From a virus, in the IMG/VR virus record IMGVR_UViG_3300028666_000009, positions 1 through 42,734 of that record: a stretch of 42,734 bases of DNA; one strand, given 5' to 3'. The notes under the pieces are model-generated. The model did no database searches. It saw only the letters and a program-made list of their open reading frames with translations, and was not told the DNA's origin. Positions within the stretch are counted from its first letter, which is position 1. Every line of letters starts with the position of its first letter. The position numbers and the translations under genes are program-made. Below are positions 24,921 to 32,941 of this stretch, one piece after another.

Positions 24921-26212
24921 TACTTTTTCTCCGGTAAAACACCTAACTGACGCATTAGGAGCATATTAATCATAGAACTGTTTATGTCTGTTTCGTGTCC
25001 ATTTCCACCAGATATGATAAATTGCGGTGTACTGATTTTAGACAATTCCGCAGCGACTCCGATAGCTTTATCGCGTTCAATCTCGGCGATAAGTAACTCA
25101 CGTTCTGATATAGCTCCACCAAGTCTAAGAGATTGTTCGCGAGCTTTAGCAAGTACAACTTGCGCTTGCGCTTCTTCTTCTGCTCTAAGCTTGTCCAATT
25201 TAGCACATTCCAACGCTTGTGTTGCATGGGTTTCCGCCTGTTCTTTATTTAATCGCGAAACAGAAAGCTCCATTGATGCCTTAATTTCCGCAATATTCTT
25301 TTCTTTTTGTGCCTTAAGTTCAGCCACTTCTTTCTCTCTCTGGGCGTTAATGACTTCCTCAGCCTTTTTTCGCAATGCAATAGACTCGCTTTCAGCCTTT
25401 TCGCGCCTTCCTCGCTCTTCAACCATGAGACGCTCTTGAACTTCTTTTTCGCGTTGTGCCTTGGAGCCTTCAGCCGATAAGAACGCTTCTTTTTTCTGGG
25501 CAAATTGCCTTTGTGTCTGATCGTCATAAGTCACATCCGTAATACTAAATTGAGTAATGACAATACCAAAGTCAGTCAAGGGTGAAGGTCTAGCAACCTT
25601 TTGATGTCCAGTTTCTTCATCAAAGACCACTTCGGTAGCATAAACAGTGATGGGTTTACCCTTATCATCAAATTGATCCTGCAAGGTCTTAGATACGCGT
25701 TTCATCTCAAAAAGACCTTTCTGCATCTGATCTTGCACCAATGCGGTAAACTCACCTCTGCGGGAAGACTGGTGTTCAGAGGCAGACATCACCGGACCAG
25801 AACTTTTCATAGCATCAGATAAATGCGCCCAAACGGCAGCCTCTACAGCATCTTCATTGCCACCGAAAAGCTGATGGAAGTTCCGTTTTCCTTCAACAGT
25901 CAAGGGAGAAGCAAATCTGACCATTGCAGTCATCACAGCACTTCCACCATCATTGAAGACAACTTTGAAGCTATAGTCCCTATCATATTCTACCTGCCAG
26001 TTTCTAGGATAAGACCAGTAGGAAGTTCCAAACTTCATGTACCATCCGGCAGTATCAATGACACGGACACTTCCCCACGGATATTGAATGACTAACCAAT
26101 CTTGGTCGGTATTGTTTCCCATAAACATTGGGATAGCGAGTAAAGTGGCGATACCGATAGAAATCTTTCCGAGATGTTTCCATGCGAAATTAGCTAAACT
26201 TGAAATATCCAT
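24920..26212 (-). CDS. SPFH/Band 7 domain membrane protein
   Basis: A 430-aa prohibitin/stomatin-type protein. A membrane segment near the N-terminus (ISIGIATLLAIPMFMG, residues ~16-31) is followed by the SPFH domain (~35-230: VRVIDTAGWYMKFGTSYWSY, AVMTAMVRFASPLT) with ITQFSITDVTYDDQTQRQFA at its end. Then comes a long coiled coil rich in Glu/Lys/Ala (~235-385: AQREKEVQERLMVEERGRRE...), and a C-terminal tail (STPQFIISGGNG) typical for flotillin-like oligomers. Such proteins form membrane cages or microdomains and often control proteases (HflKC/FtsH). Phage-borne examples are rare but known. Cargo of a minus-strand cassette; may protect or reshape the host membrane. Confidence 0.85.
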   Translation of the reverse strand: MDISSLANFAWKHLGKISIGIATLLAIPMFMGNNTDQDWLVIQYPWGSVRVIDTAGWYMKFGTSYWSYPRNWQVEYDRDYSFKVVFNDGGSAVMTAMVRFASPLTVEGKRNFHQLFGGNEDAVEAAVWAHLSDAMKSSGPVMSASEHQSSRRGEFTALVQDQMQKGLFEMKRVSKTLQDQFDDKGKPITVYATEVVFDEETGHQKVARPSPLTDFGIVITQFSITDVTYDDQTQRQFAQKKEAFLSAEGSKAQREKEVQERLMVEERGRREKAESESIALRKKAEEVINAQREKEVAELKAQKEKNIAEIKASMELSVSRLNKEQAETHATQALECAKLDKLRAEEEAQAQVVLAKAREQSLRLGGAISERELLIAEIERDKAIGVAAELSKISTPQFIISGGNGHETDINSSMINMLLMRQLGVLPEKK

Positions 26213-26294
26213 TCATTGCCTTTTAACCAAGTAAACATTTTAATATATATAAATCCATAACGCAACCCAGCGTAACGGGTAAAGGATTTAGCAT

Positions 26295-26924
26295 ATGACA
26301 GAAGAACAAGAAACACAAGAACAACCTCGCAATGACAAGGAATACAACTTTCGCCGTCAGGAGGCAATGTACCGCAAAATGCTGGAGGAAAAAGAAGCCC
26401 GCATTGCTGAAATGGAACAGAAACTCACTCAACCTCAGAACGATGATGATGATGACGATGAACCATATGTTGACCATAAGAAGCTAAACAAAAAGTTAGC
26501 AAAATTCGGTGAGCAGACAAAGAGACAGACACAGTCAGATATTCAACAGGCTGTGCAAGATGCCATCAAGGAAGAGAGAAAACAGGCATGGCTAAAGAAT
26601 AATTCAGACTTCTTTGAAGTGATGAAACATGCTGATAGACTGGCTTCCCATGACCCGGAACTGGCAGAGACCATCCTTCAGATGCCAGAAGGCTTTGAAA
26701 GACAGAAACTTGCCTATAGGAACATTAAAGCTTTAGGACTTCATCAAGAAAAGCCTAAAGCGCCTTCCATTCAAGAGAAAGTAGACGCTAACAAGCGATC
26801 ACCTTACTATCAACCAACCACTGTGGGAACAGCCCCCTACGCAGCGGCAGGAGACTTCAGTCCATCCGGTCAAAAGGCTGCATATGATAAGCTTAAAGAG
26901 CTTCAAGCAAGACTTAGAATCTAA
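26295..26924 (+). CDS. Scaffolding protein
   Basis: A 209-aa, highly charged, mostly helical protein: N-terminal coiled coil (FRRQEAMYRKMLEEKEARIA), an Asp cluster (DDDDDDEPYVDHKK), central helices (EVMKHADRLASHDPELAETI) and a C-terminal SPSGQKAAYDKLKELQARLR helix, which is where phage scaffolds bind coat. Composition and its place before the coat gene (though ~2.6 kb away because of the inserted cassette) support scaffold. AAAGGA before the ATG. Confidence 0.78.
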   Translation: MTEEQETQEQPRNDKEYNFRRQEAMYRKMLEEKEARIAEMEQKLTQPQNDDDDDDEPYVDHKKLNKKLAKFGEQTKRQTQSDIQQAVQDAIKEERKQAWLKNNSDFFEVMKHADRLASHDPELAETILQMPEGFERQKLAYRNIKALGLHQEKPKAPSIQEKVDANKRSPYYQPTTVGTAPYAAAGDFSPSGQKAAYDKLKELQARLRI

Positions 26925-26935
26925 GAAAGAGGGCA

Positions 26936-27169
26936 TTAGCCCTCTTCCTCGACATTTGCAAAAGAAAGTTCTTCACTGCTGGGGTTATAATTGACTTTTA
27001 AGTGATGTTCTTTAATTTCCTGACAATTTCGGCATATAAAAAGAAGATGATCTCTATGACAGGATTCGACTTCAACTCCATTATCATTAACAACTTGATG
27101 ACGAATTCTTTGATGTCCTACTTGTTTCCAATCGTGCCCCCAAAACCAGCACTTTAAGAACTTTATCAT
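26936..27169 (-). CDS. Small zinc-ribbon protein
   Basis: A 77-aa protein: MIKFLKCWFWGHDWKQVGHQ, then CHRDHLLFICRNCQEIKEHH. The 'C.W.GH.W' head and the FICRNCQ pair resemble small phage and bacterial zinc ribbons ('lkClfGHdw...C..Cg'). Probable Zn-binding protein of unknown role. It is coupled to the phosphoesterase (4-base overlap). Confidence 0.7.
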   Translation of the reverse strand: MIKFLKCWFWGHDWKQVGHQRIRHQVVNDNGVEVESCHRDHLLFICRNCQEIKEHHLKVNYNPSSEELSFANVEEEG

Positions 27170-27855
27170 AAGACTACCCGAATTGGTTTATTGACAGGGT
27201 TATAATAGCCATCCATGTGAGCACAATTTACGCTTAAATGCATTAACTCTGTAGGTTCACTATCCCAACGTCCTTGATATTCTTTAGTCTGTCCATGTCC
27301 TTCATGGATATGTCCAAAAACATGTAATTTGAGGTTAGGAAGCTTCATAACAGCATTAGTTAAATGATTACATCCAAAACGCTCAGAATACTCACTTTTA
27401 TCCAATATCCCATTGGGAGGCCCATGAGTGACAAGGATATCGGTATCATCCGGGATCAGCTCCCATTTCTCTTTTAAATCATTACGACTCTGAAATGTAA
27501 AGGCTGTACAATCGGGGTTTATCCCAAAAAACCGCCATGTCCAGGGCGCCCCCCATATCTTCAAGCCCTCAAAATCTGTAGAAGAATCACACAGATATTC
27601 AGCAAACTCTGTGGATTCGTCGAAAAGATCCATAATACGGGCTTGTTCGCTAGAAAGGCATTGAGAGAGAAGGACATCATGATTTCCACCGATGTATATC
27701 TTTTTTCGGTAATCTTGAGCTTTGAACCAATCGAAAAACCGCTTCCATCCCGGAATTTCATCTCTAGCCGTCATATCTCCAGCTACAATAAGTAGATCGC
27801 CCCCCTCTAAACGGGGAGTCTCACCGTGAAGGTCAGAAATACAGTCGATAATCAT
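27166..27855 (-). CDS. Calcineurin-like metallophosphoesterase
   Basis: A 229-aa enzyme with all five metallophosphoesterase motifs in order: DLHG (SDLHGETP, residue ~8), GDM (VAGDMTAR, ~26), GNHD (IGGNHDVLL, ~58), THGPP (~146) and GHIHEGHG (~185). It belongs to the small MPPED-like class that hydrolyses phosphodiesters (cyclic nucleotides or nucleic-acid ends) with two metal ions. Full length. In the phage it might act on RNA ends or host signalling nucleotides; the substrate is not known. Start overlaps the stop of the ParB-like gene. Confidence 0.9.
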   Translation of the reverse strand: MIIDCISDLHGETPRLEGGDLLIVAGDMTARDEIPGWKRFFDWFKAQDYRKKIYIGGNHDVLLSQCLSSEQARIMDLFDESTEFAEYLCDSSTDFEGLKIWGAPWTWRFFGINPDCTAFTFQSRNDLKEKWELIPDDTDILVTHGPPNGILDKSEYSERFGCNHLTNAVMKLPNLKLHVFGHIHEGHGQTKEYQGRWDSEPTELMHLSVNCAHMDGYYNPVNKPIRVVL

Positions 27856-28643
27856 TATTCAGTCCTTTTCCTAGAATCAGATGGATGGATCAATCGTTTC
27901 CGGTTGTTGCCTTTATGCTGATTGTAGCAACTGATTAACATCTTTTCATAGGTTTCTCTCGAAGCCTTCTGTGGGAAGTCGCAGATAAAGGATTTAAAAC
28001 TATTCATCAAAATGGTAAAGCATTCTAGTGGTTGAGACTTGTAGAACCAGTTCAATGCGGTCAGAAAGTCCCTTCTTTGCAAAATCCTATTTATCGTCAG
28101 GGACTTATAGAAGTTTTTGACGATTTTAAAGTACGGAGAGATGTAATGAATGAAATCTCTGGTCTTCGGAGAAATAACCAGTTCACCCGACTTGAAAGGC
28201 TTCGTAATCTTGTACTTTATGACATGCAAGAGGATAAAGACCTGCTGGAAGGTCAAATCATGTTCTTCCATAATCTTCTTAAACTCCACATATGCAGGTA
28301 TATGCCGGGAGACGTAGTAATTTAGGTAATCAACAGGTCTCCAGGATCGAGAGATTTGATCGTCAATCAATGCCCTAGGTGTCGGTCTTTCATTAACAAC
28401 ATAGAAAATGTCAGTGCCAAGCTTTCTACAAGCAAGAAGCCTATGCTGACCGTCTAAGACTATGAAATTACCGGGTTTATCACTAATAGGCTGAACGATA
28501 ATAGGATGAAGGTGAAGTCTATTGTCTTGATGGATAGCTTCCACCAATTCATCAACATGCTGTTCGTAAATCTGCCTATTCTCGGCAATGAAAGAGAATT
28601 TACTTAAATTGCTTTCTCTGTATATGGTAGGAATCACACTCAT
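27855..28643 (-). CDS. ParB/Srx-fold domain protein
   Basis: A 262-aa protein. Residues ~25-95 are a ParB N-terminal (ParB/sulfiredoxin) domain: QHVDELVEAIHQDNRLHLHP, IIVQPI and the phosphate-binding VLDGQHRLLACRKLGTD, close to the ParB 'GERR' box with a Q-H-R variant found in CTP/ATP-using and nuclease members. The remaining ~165 residues are helical and basic, with no HTH I can place, so classical plasmid partition is unlikely. A role as regulator, DNA modification or anti-host enzyme is possible. Its Shine-Dalgarno (AGAGG) is in one arm of a 10-bp inverted repeat. Confidence 0.78.
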   Translation of the reverse strand: MSVIPTIYRESNLSKFSFIAENRQIYEQHVDELVEAIHQDNRLHLHPIIVQPISDKPGNFIVLDGQHRLLACRKLGTDIFYVVNERPTPRALIDDQISRSWRPVDYLNYYVSRHIPAYVEFKKIMEEHDLTFQQVFILLHVIKYKITKPFKSGELVISPKTRDFIHYISPYFKIVKNFYKSLTINRILQRRDFLTALNWFYKSQPLECFTILMNSFKSFICDFPQKASRETYEKMLISCYNQHKGNNRKRLIHPSDSRKRTE

Positions 28644-28646
28644 GTT

Positions 28647-28696
28647 ACCTCTAAGGTTAAAGTTTAAACTCGCAATTTAATCATAGCCTTAGAGGT
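28647..28696. promoter_or_regulatory. 10-bp inverted repeat with T9, covering the ParB-like ribosome site
   Basis: ACCTCTAAGG (28647-28656) and CCTTAGAGGT (28687-28696) are perfect partners across 30 nt. On the minus strand the second arm carries AGAGG, the ribosome site of the ParB-like gene, so pairing would shut it off. On the plus strand the hairpin is followed by T9 and would work as a terminator of transcripts from the scaffold side. Confidence 0.7.
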
Positions 28697-28704
28697 TTTT
28701 TTTT

Positions 28705-28731
28705 GCTAACACATTTTACTTATACGTTAGC
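28705..28731. promoter_or_regulatory. Operator-like inverted repeat GCTAAC-N15-GTTAGC
   Basis: GCTAAC (28705-28710) and GTTAGC (28726-28731), with ACATTTTAC in between. The left part GCTAACACATTTTAC resembles the conserved promoter string GCTAACACTTTTACG at 9601 and 16297. A shared regulator may bind all three. Confidence 0.6.
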
Positions 28732-28738
28732 GAATATG

Positions 28739-29404
28739 TCACGATTTCTTAGGATTGGGTTTATTTTCTTGGTTGTGATAAGCACATCGTCGACATCCTG
28801 TACTTTTTCCACTTCTAAGATAATACCCAACAACCTCTTTCTCAAATCCACATTCACATCTACATAAATATCTGTTACCCTCACATCTTTTGTATGATAC
28901 AAATTCAAGGACAGTCCATCTTCCAAAAACACTTCCAATGATTTCATCCTTATCGACTGGTTGATTGGTTTTTTCAGGTAATGTACCATTCTTAAAATTC
29001 TCTATAATCCATTGAATACCATATTGCTTCTTGAACCATATAAATTGCGTTTTACTCCATCCAATTTGGTCGATTAATTCTTGTTGAACCATCTCTAAAG
29101 AGTCGATTTTATGTTTTGTATTAGATCTTCTGTTCCTAGCATTTGTTTTCTTGGTTGTCCATCTGCAATTATCTTTGGAATACCCTTTTTCATTATCAAT
29201 ACGGTCAATTTCACATCCAGGTGGACAATTACCCATATCGGCATAGAAATTTTCAAACCTCATCCATTCATCACTTACTGTAATACCTCTACCACCATAA
29301 TCTTTAAATTGACTGTTTTTGGAGTTTAAACAACGGTTTTTAAATGCTTTCCAACATGTATATTCTTTACTTCTACTCATTCCATGTGTGTTTTTCGGTG
29401 CCAT
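28739..29404 (-). CDS. HNH homing endonuclease
   Basis: A 221-aa endonuclease. Residues ~1-95 are an HNH domain of the type common in free-standing phage homing enzymes: YTCWKAFKNRCLNSKNSQFK, DYGGRGITVSDEW, then the catalytic CEIDRIDNEKGYSKDNCRWT. The middle (~100-150) contains SLEMVQQELIDQIGWSKTQF, a probable DNA-binding helix. The C-terminus (~165-215) has FGRWTVLEFVS and CRCECGFEKEVVGYYLRSGK-STGCRRCA, the usual zinc-binding repeat of these enzymes. AAGGAT before the ATG. It lies 163 bp upstream of the intron-bearing coat gene on the other strand. Confidence 0.88.
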   Translation of the reverse strand: MAPKNTHGMSRSKEYTCWKAFKNRCLNSKNSQFKDYGGRGITVSDEWMRFENFYADMGNCPPGCEIDRIDNEKGYSKDNCRWTTKKTNARNRRSNTKHKIDSLEMVQQELIDQIGWSKTQFIWFKKQYGIQWIIENFKNGTLPEKTNQPVDKDEIIGSVFGRWTVLEFVSYKRCEGNRYLCRCECGFEKEVVGYYLRSGKSTGCRRCAYHNQENKPNPKKS

Positions 29405-29567
29405 TAAAATCCTTATTTGATATGTGTAAACTTACGTTTTGTATGAACGTTATCATACTTTCGCGTATTTGGGTTCGCAGCCAAGATGATCGGTTAGAAA
29501 ACGGATGTAGCACGTTTGTCGTCCACGGATCTAACAAATCTATGTAATTAGACAAAAGGTTAAAAAA

Positions 29568-30782
29568 ATGTCTACTACAACAGGGAACCTCGGTCCGCTG
29601 ATTCTCCAATCACTGGCCCCAGCGATGCTTTACGTTCCCACACCAACCATCTGAGTTTAACAATATCGCATAGAGTAATTTTATGCAATACTTTCGTGGT
29701 TGTAAAATTCTTTCTGATTGACTCGGAAGCCCGATGGGGTGACGAGGGGCAAGGGTAAAGCCAGCCTGAACGACTGAGCGAAAGAACGCCGAAAGGTGAT
29801 GCAACAGTCTGAACTCAACGGATAACAATAAGGTTGAGAGGGAATGTCGAAGAACTTCCCCGCCTACAAATGATTGTAGGTCATAAAAGTAACAGAACGG
29901 AATTACATTACAGTCTGTGATAAGGTATCAATGCCTGCAAATGGCGGTACGACTTGCAGATTTATGCGCCCAAGAGCGCTACAACCACCCACTGTACAAT
30001 TAGGTAACAGCGGGATAGACCCCCCAGCACAGGTGCCACAGCGCGATATTATCGACGCACAAATGGCATTCTTCGGTACTGGGTGTATTATAAACGAGCA
30101 AGTGATACTCCAGGATCAAGAGGGAGTCTTAGCTTGGGTATCAGAGCGTTTGGCAGTAGCCATGCGCCAAGCAGAGGATTTGATCCTCCGCGACTACATC
30201 GTTTCTGCTGCATCCGAGATCAATGCCGGAGGTGGCAGCAATTCTGACAACCCTACGAATCTAGGAATTAGTGACTTTAGTTTAGTTGCGACGACCTTGG
30301 ATACGAACAATGCCTACAAATTCATGTCAGGTATTGAGGGCATGAACAGGCATGGAACTGGCCCAGTCCGTTCAGCATATTTCATGCTTTCAAGCACGGA
30401 ATTGCAGACAGACTTTGATAGTCTAGTGGGACAAGGTTTCTTGTCACAGTGGAATTATCCGACAAATGCCAGTGCGCTTCCTAGCGAATATGGTTCAGTG
30501 TTCAACATTAGAATTCTGACCAGCTCTGAGGCACCTGTTGCACGTGGAGCATCTGCCAACAGCGGTGATGTTTATTACAACACCGTATTGGGAAAACAGG
30601 CGATTACGCACATAAATCAAGATGGATATTCCATGAACTTGATTTACCGTGATCCATACTATTCTGGAATGCTTGCACAGAACGCAACGCTGGCGGTTAA
30701 GTTCGCCCAGGCGCAAGCGCTGACGCAAGATACAGCCATCCGCAACCTGCTTTGCACACGCTTAGCAAACTTGGGGGTATAA
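29568..30782 (+). CDS. Major capsid protein (N4-gp56 family), split by a group I intron
   Basis: Exons 29568-29650 and 29900-30782 join to 966 nt, 321 aa. Exon 1 encodes MSTTTGNLGPLILQSLAPAM-LYVPTPT; read on without splicing it stops after 28 residues. Exon 2 enters at NYITVCDKVSMPANGGTTCR, the strand typical of the N4-gp56 coat family before the long F-loop/E-loop region, and continues with QRDIIDAQMAFFGTGCIINE, LAWVSERLAVAMRQAEDLIL and a C-terminal IRNLLCTRLANLGV. HK97-fold coat is expected, about 415 copies or fewer depending on T number. A truncated 283-aa product from ATG 29931 would lack the N-arm. AAAGG stands eight bases before ATG 29568. Expression of the capsid therefore depends on splicing. 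Confidence 0.88.
29651..29899 (+). ncRNA. Group I intron in the coat protein gene
   Basis: A 249-nt self-splicing intron without internal gene. P1: exon CAACCAT (29644-29650) pairs with guide GTGGTTG (29696-29702), ending in the required T-G wobble at the 5' splice site. P10: exon 2 start GAA (29900-29902) pairs with TTC (29693-29695) next to the guide. P3: TTCTTTC (29708-29714) with GAAAGAA (29780-29786). P7: GACTG (29772-29776) with CAGTC (29805-29809). P8: CGCC-GAAA-GGTG (29787-29798). P9: CTCAAC/GTTGAG (29814-29838). The last intron base is G (29899). P4-P6 lie in 29719-29768 (GGC/GCC pairing visible). Joining the exons restores one reading frame. Confidence 0.9.
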
Positions 30783-30783
30783 T

Positions 30784-31881
30784 ATGGCTGAATATTCAAG
30801 ATTAGCAAAAGGAACAGTGTCTTCAACTGGTGGAATGACTCCGGTGAAGTTGCCATTCGTTCCTGATTTCGTTGAGATTATCAACTACACAGCAGCAGCA
30901 ACTCCGGCAAGTGGTGGTAAGCCATTTATCCGTTGGGATGCAAACATGGGACAAGGTTATGCCGTCTATGAGACGTTCAATGCTACACCTGTGCTTACAA
31001 GTGCTGTAACGACCACTAATGGTATTAGTACATTCTATGCGGGCCTTGCGCTTCAGTATGGGGCAAGACAGCAGATTATCGGTGCTACAAAGGCTGATCC
31101 TATCGTTTTCAACGTCACCGCTCACGGTTATCAAGTTGGCGATGTCGTTATTTTTGAAGGATTGTATCAGACTTCAACTACAGGGATGCCACAGATTGCT
31201 GGGATGCCATTTGTTATCACCGCAGTTGGGGATGCCGACCATTTCACTGTTAAGTGGAATGGAAACCAATCTAACTATACTGCCTTGTCAGGATCACCAT
31301 CTGGTGCTTATGTCAAGAAAGTGTTGTATCCATTCTTGTATGAGCCGGGAGTATCGTTTATTGAAGCGATCACAACCGGAACGACTACAACGATTGTAAC
31401 AACTGCTCCTCACAACTTAGTTGTTGGTCAAGAAGTAGCTTTCAGAATCCCAAGTTCTTGGGGAACTACAGAGCTTAACTCTTTGCCAAACAACATCATT
31501 CCTGGTTCGCCCAAGTATGGTTATGTTGTGACTGTTACAGATGCTAGAACTGTTGTCGTTAACATCAACTCTACAGGGTACACCGCCTATAACAGCAATC
31601 AAACGGTCGCTTCGGTTCCTGGACTGAACTTCCCGCAGATGGTAGCTGTTGGCGATGTAAACACTGGTGGATGGCCGATTACAAGTACTTCGGTTCTGTA
31701 TCCTCCTCCAACATTCCTTCGGGAAGGTGGAAGCTACAGCCCGACGATCAACGGGCCAGCAATTCAAGGCGCATTCGTTAATAACACCTCTCAAGGGTTT
31801 ATTATCGGATCGACTATTGCAGGAGCCGCTTCGGACGTCTTGTACTACCGCGCATTTTTGCACGATTATTCTAATCCATAA
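30784..31881 (+). CDS. Capsid decoration or virion structural protein with FCCH-like repeats
   Basis: A 365-aa protein directly after the coat gene, with GGGGG before the ATG. Two copies of a small beta-barrel repeat: residues ~105-170 (VFNVTAHGYQVGDVVIFEGL ... GMPFVITAVGDADHFTVKWN) and ~210-290 (TTAPHNLVVGQEVAFRIPSS ... YGYVVTVTDARTVVVNINST), of the kind 'HG...GD.V.f.......m.g..f.V....d...f.l...' known from phage virion proteins (FCCH-like). The C-terminal ~70 residues (EGGSYSPTINGPAIQGAFVN) may form the attachment domain. Very likely on the capsid surface or the neck. The same repeat style recurs in the next gene and in the nozzle protein. Confidence 0.78.
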   Translation: MAEYSRLAKGTVSSTGGMTPVKLPFVPDFVEIINYTAAATPASGGKPFIRWDANMGQGYAVYETFNATPVLTSAVTTTNGISTFYAGLALQYGARQQIIGATKADPIVFNVTAHGYQVGDVVIFEGLYQTSTTGMPQIAGMPFVITAVGDADHFTVKWNGNQSNYTALSGSPSGAYVKKVLYPFLYEPGVSFIEAITTGTTTTIVTTAPHNLVVGQEVAFRIPSSWGTTELNSLPNNIIPGSPKYGYVVTVTDARTVVVNINSTGYTAYNSNQTVASVPGLNFPQMVAVGDVNTGGWPITSTSVLYPPPTFLREGGSYSPTINGPAIQGAFVNNTSQGFIIGSTIAGAASDVLYYRAFLHDYSNP

Positions 31882-31887
31882 TATGGG

Positions 31888-31913
31888 AAGGAGAGGTGAA
31901 AGCCTCTCCTTTT
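31888..31913 (+). terminator. Terminator/attenuator after the decoration gene
   Basis: AAGGAGAGG/CCTCTCCTT, 9 bp, loop TGAAAG, followed by TTTT. The stem contains the only AGGAG near the next start (31922), so it can reduce both transcription and translation of the tail genes relative to coat and decoration protein. Confidence 0.75.
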
Positions 31914-31921
31914 GGTTAAAC

Positions 31922-32335
31922 ATGACAGTTATTTCATATCCGATTCCGGCCTATCAAAATTTACCGATAGAACCACAGTTCTATAAGCCCAGTCAGTTCT
32001 TTATTGAAGACATTACAAGGGGAAAGACAACGGTTGTGACGACTACGGCTGATAACAACTACGTAATCGGTCAGTTGATAAGACTATTGATCCCTCCGTC
32101 TAATGGGATCAGACAATTGAATCAGAGGCAGGCATATGTGATTGGACTGCCAGCAGCCGACCAGGTGACATTAGACATTGATTCTAGGGATATGGATGCA
32201 TTTACGACATCAACGGCGCGTACACAACCGCAAATAGTGGCTATCGGAGACATAAACACTGGAGCCATCAATACCGGAAGAACAAACAACACAACATACA
32301 TTTACGGAAGTTTCCAAAACATTTCACCTTTGTAG
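31922..32335 (+). CDS. Structural protein, 137 aa
   Basis: MTVISYPIPAYQNLPIEPQF..., related in pattern to the decoration gene (residues ~38-100: TTVVTTTADNNYVIGQLIRL ... RQAYVIGLPAADQVTLDIDS), i.e. one copy of the same barrel repeat. I start at ATG 31922, where the typical N-terminus begins; ATG 31883 would add a stretch encoded by the terminator hairpin. No free ribosome site. Probable virion component. Confidence 0.68.
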   Translation: MTVISYPIPAYQNLPIEPQFYKPSQFFIEDITRGKTTVVTTTADNNYVIGQLIRLLIPPSNGIRQLNQRQAYVIGLPAADQVTLDIDSRDMDAFTTSTARTQPQIVAIGDINTGAINTGRTNNTTYIYGSFQNISPL

Positions 32336-32341
32336 GTAATT

Positions 32342-32932
32342 ATGACTAAGACAGAAAAACCAAAAGCAACAAATTCATTAGCAGCTCAAGAGCTAGATAA
32401 AGCCGAAAAGCAATTCGAAGCCTTTGATGAAAATATTAAGGCGATGACGATGGATAGGATGAATCTAGCGCCTAAAGAAGAAGTAGAACCACAGACTAAA
32501 CTCTCGCAAGTCGATATCGGCAAGTCTAGGGATGTGTATTTGAAACCCATTAAGACTATTGGATGCCGAGATAAGTTCAATGAGAAGTTCCGCGCAGCCT
32601 ACGAGTATGACAAGGAATATGTGCATTTCATTGCAGAGAACAAAGAACTTATCGGTGAGACCATAGACTTGTGGACGAGACCGTATGGTGGGATGCCAGC
32701 AGAAGAATGGCAGGTGCCATGCAATAAACCTGTATGGGGGCCGCGTTATCTTGCTGAACAAATTAAAAGAAAGTTTTACCATAGGCTCGTAATGCAACAA
32801 AACCAGATGACGGAAGTCAATGCTGTGGGGCAGATGTATGGTGCTATGGCTGTTGATACGACGATACAAAGGTTGGATGCACACCCTGTAAGCCCGCGCA
32901 AGTCAATCTTTATGGGAGCATTAACAGTTTAA
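32342..32932 (+). CDS. Conserved virion-associated protein, 196 aa
   Basis: MTKTEKPKATNSLAAQELDK..., a helical N-terminus then KETRDVYLKP-like text IGKSRDVYLKPIKTIGCRDK, FNEKFRAAYEYDKEYVHFIA and a C-terminal HRLVMQQNQMTEVNAVGQMY. Central GETIDLWTRPYGGMPAEEWQ-VPCNKPVW suggests a small beta domain. Its place after the decoration protein agrees with a completion or internal protein. No function named. Confidence 0.65.
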   Translation: MTKTEKPKATNSLAAQELDKAEKQFEAFDENIKAMTMDRMNLAPKEEVEPQTKLSQVDIGKSRDVYLKPIKTIGCRDKFNEKFRAAYEYDKEYVHFIAENKELIGETIDLWTRPYGGMPAEEWQVPCNKPVWGPRYLAEQIKRKFYHRLVMQQNQMTEVNAVGQMYGAMAVDTTIQRLDAHPVSPRKSIFMGALTV

Positions 32933-32941
32933 GAGGTTAAA

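Noticed and set aside
24984-25439. 151-aa plus-strand reading frame
   Set aside because: Antisense shadow of the coiled-coil part of the SPFH gene.
29931-30782. Coat protein starting at ATG 29931 (283 aa)
   Set aside because: No ribosome site precedes it, and it lacks the N-arm; the group I intron joins it to a proper start at 29568.
31667-31921. Extended N-terminus of the 137-aa structural protein
   Set aside because: This part overlaps the decoration gene in another frame and then translates the terminator hairpin; the natural start is ATG 31922.
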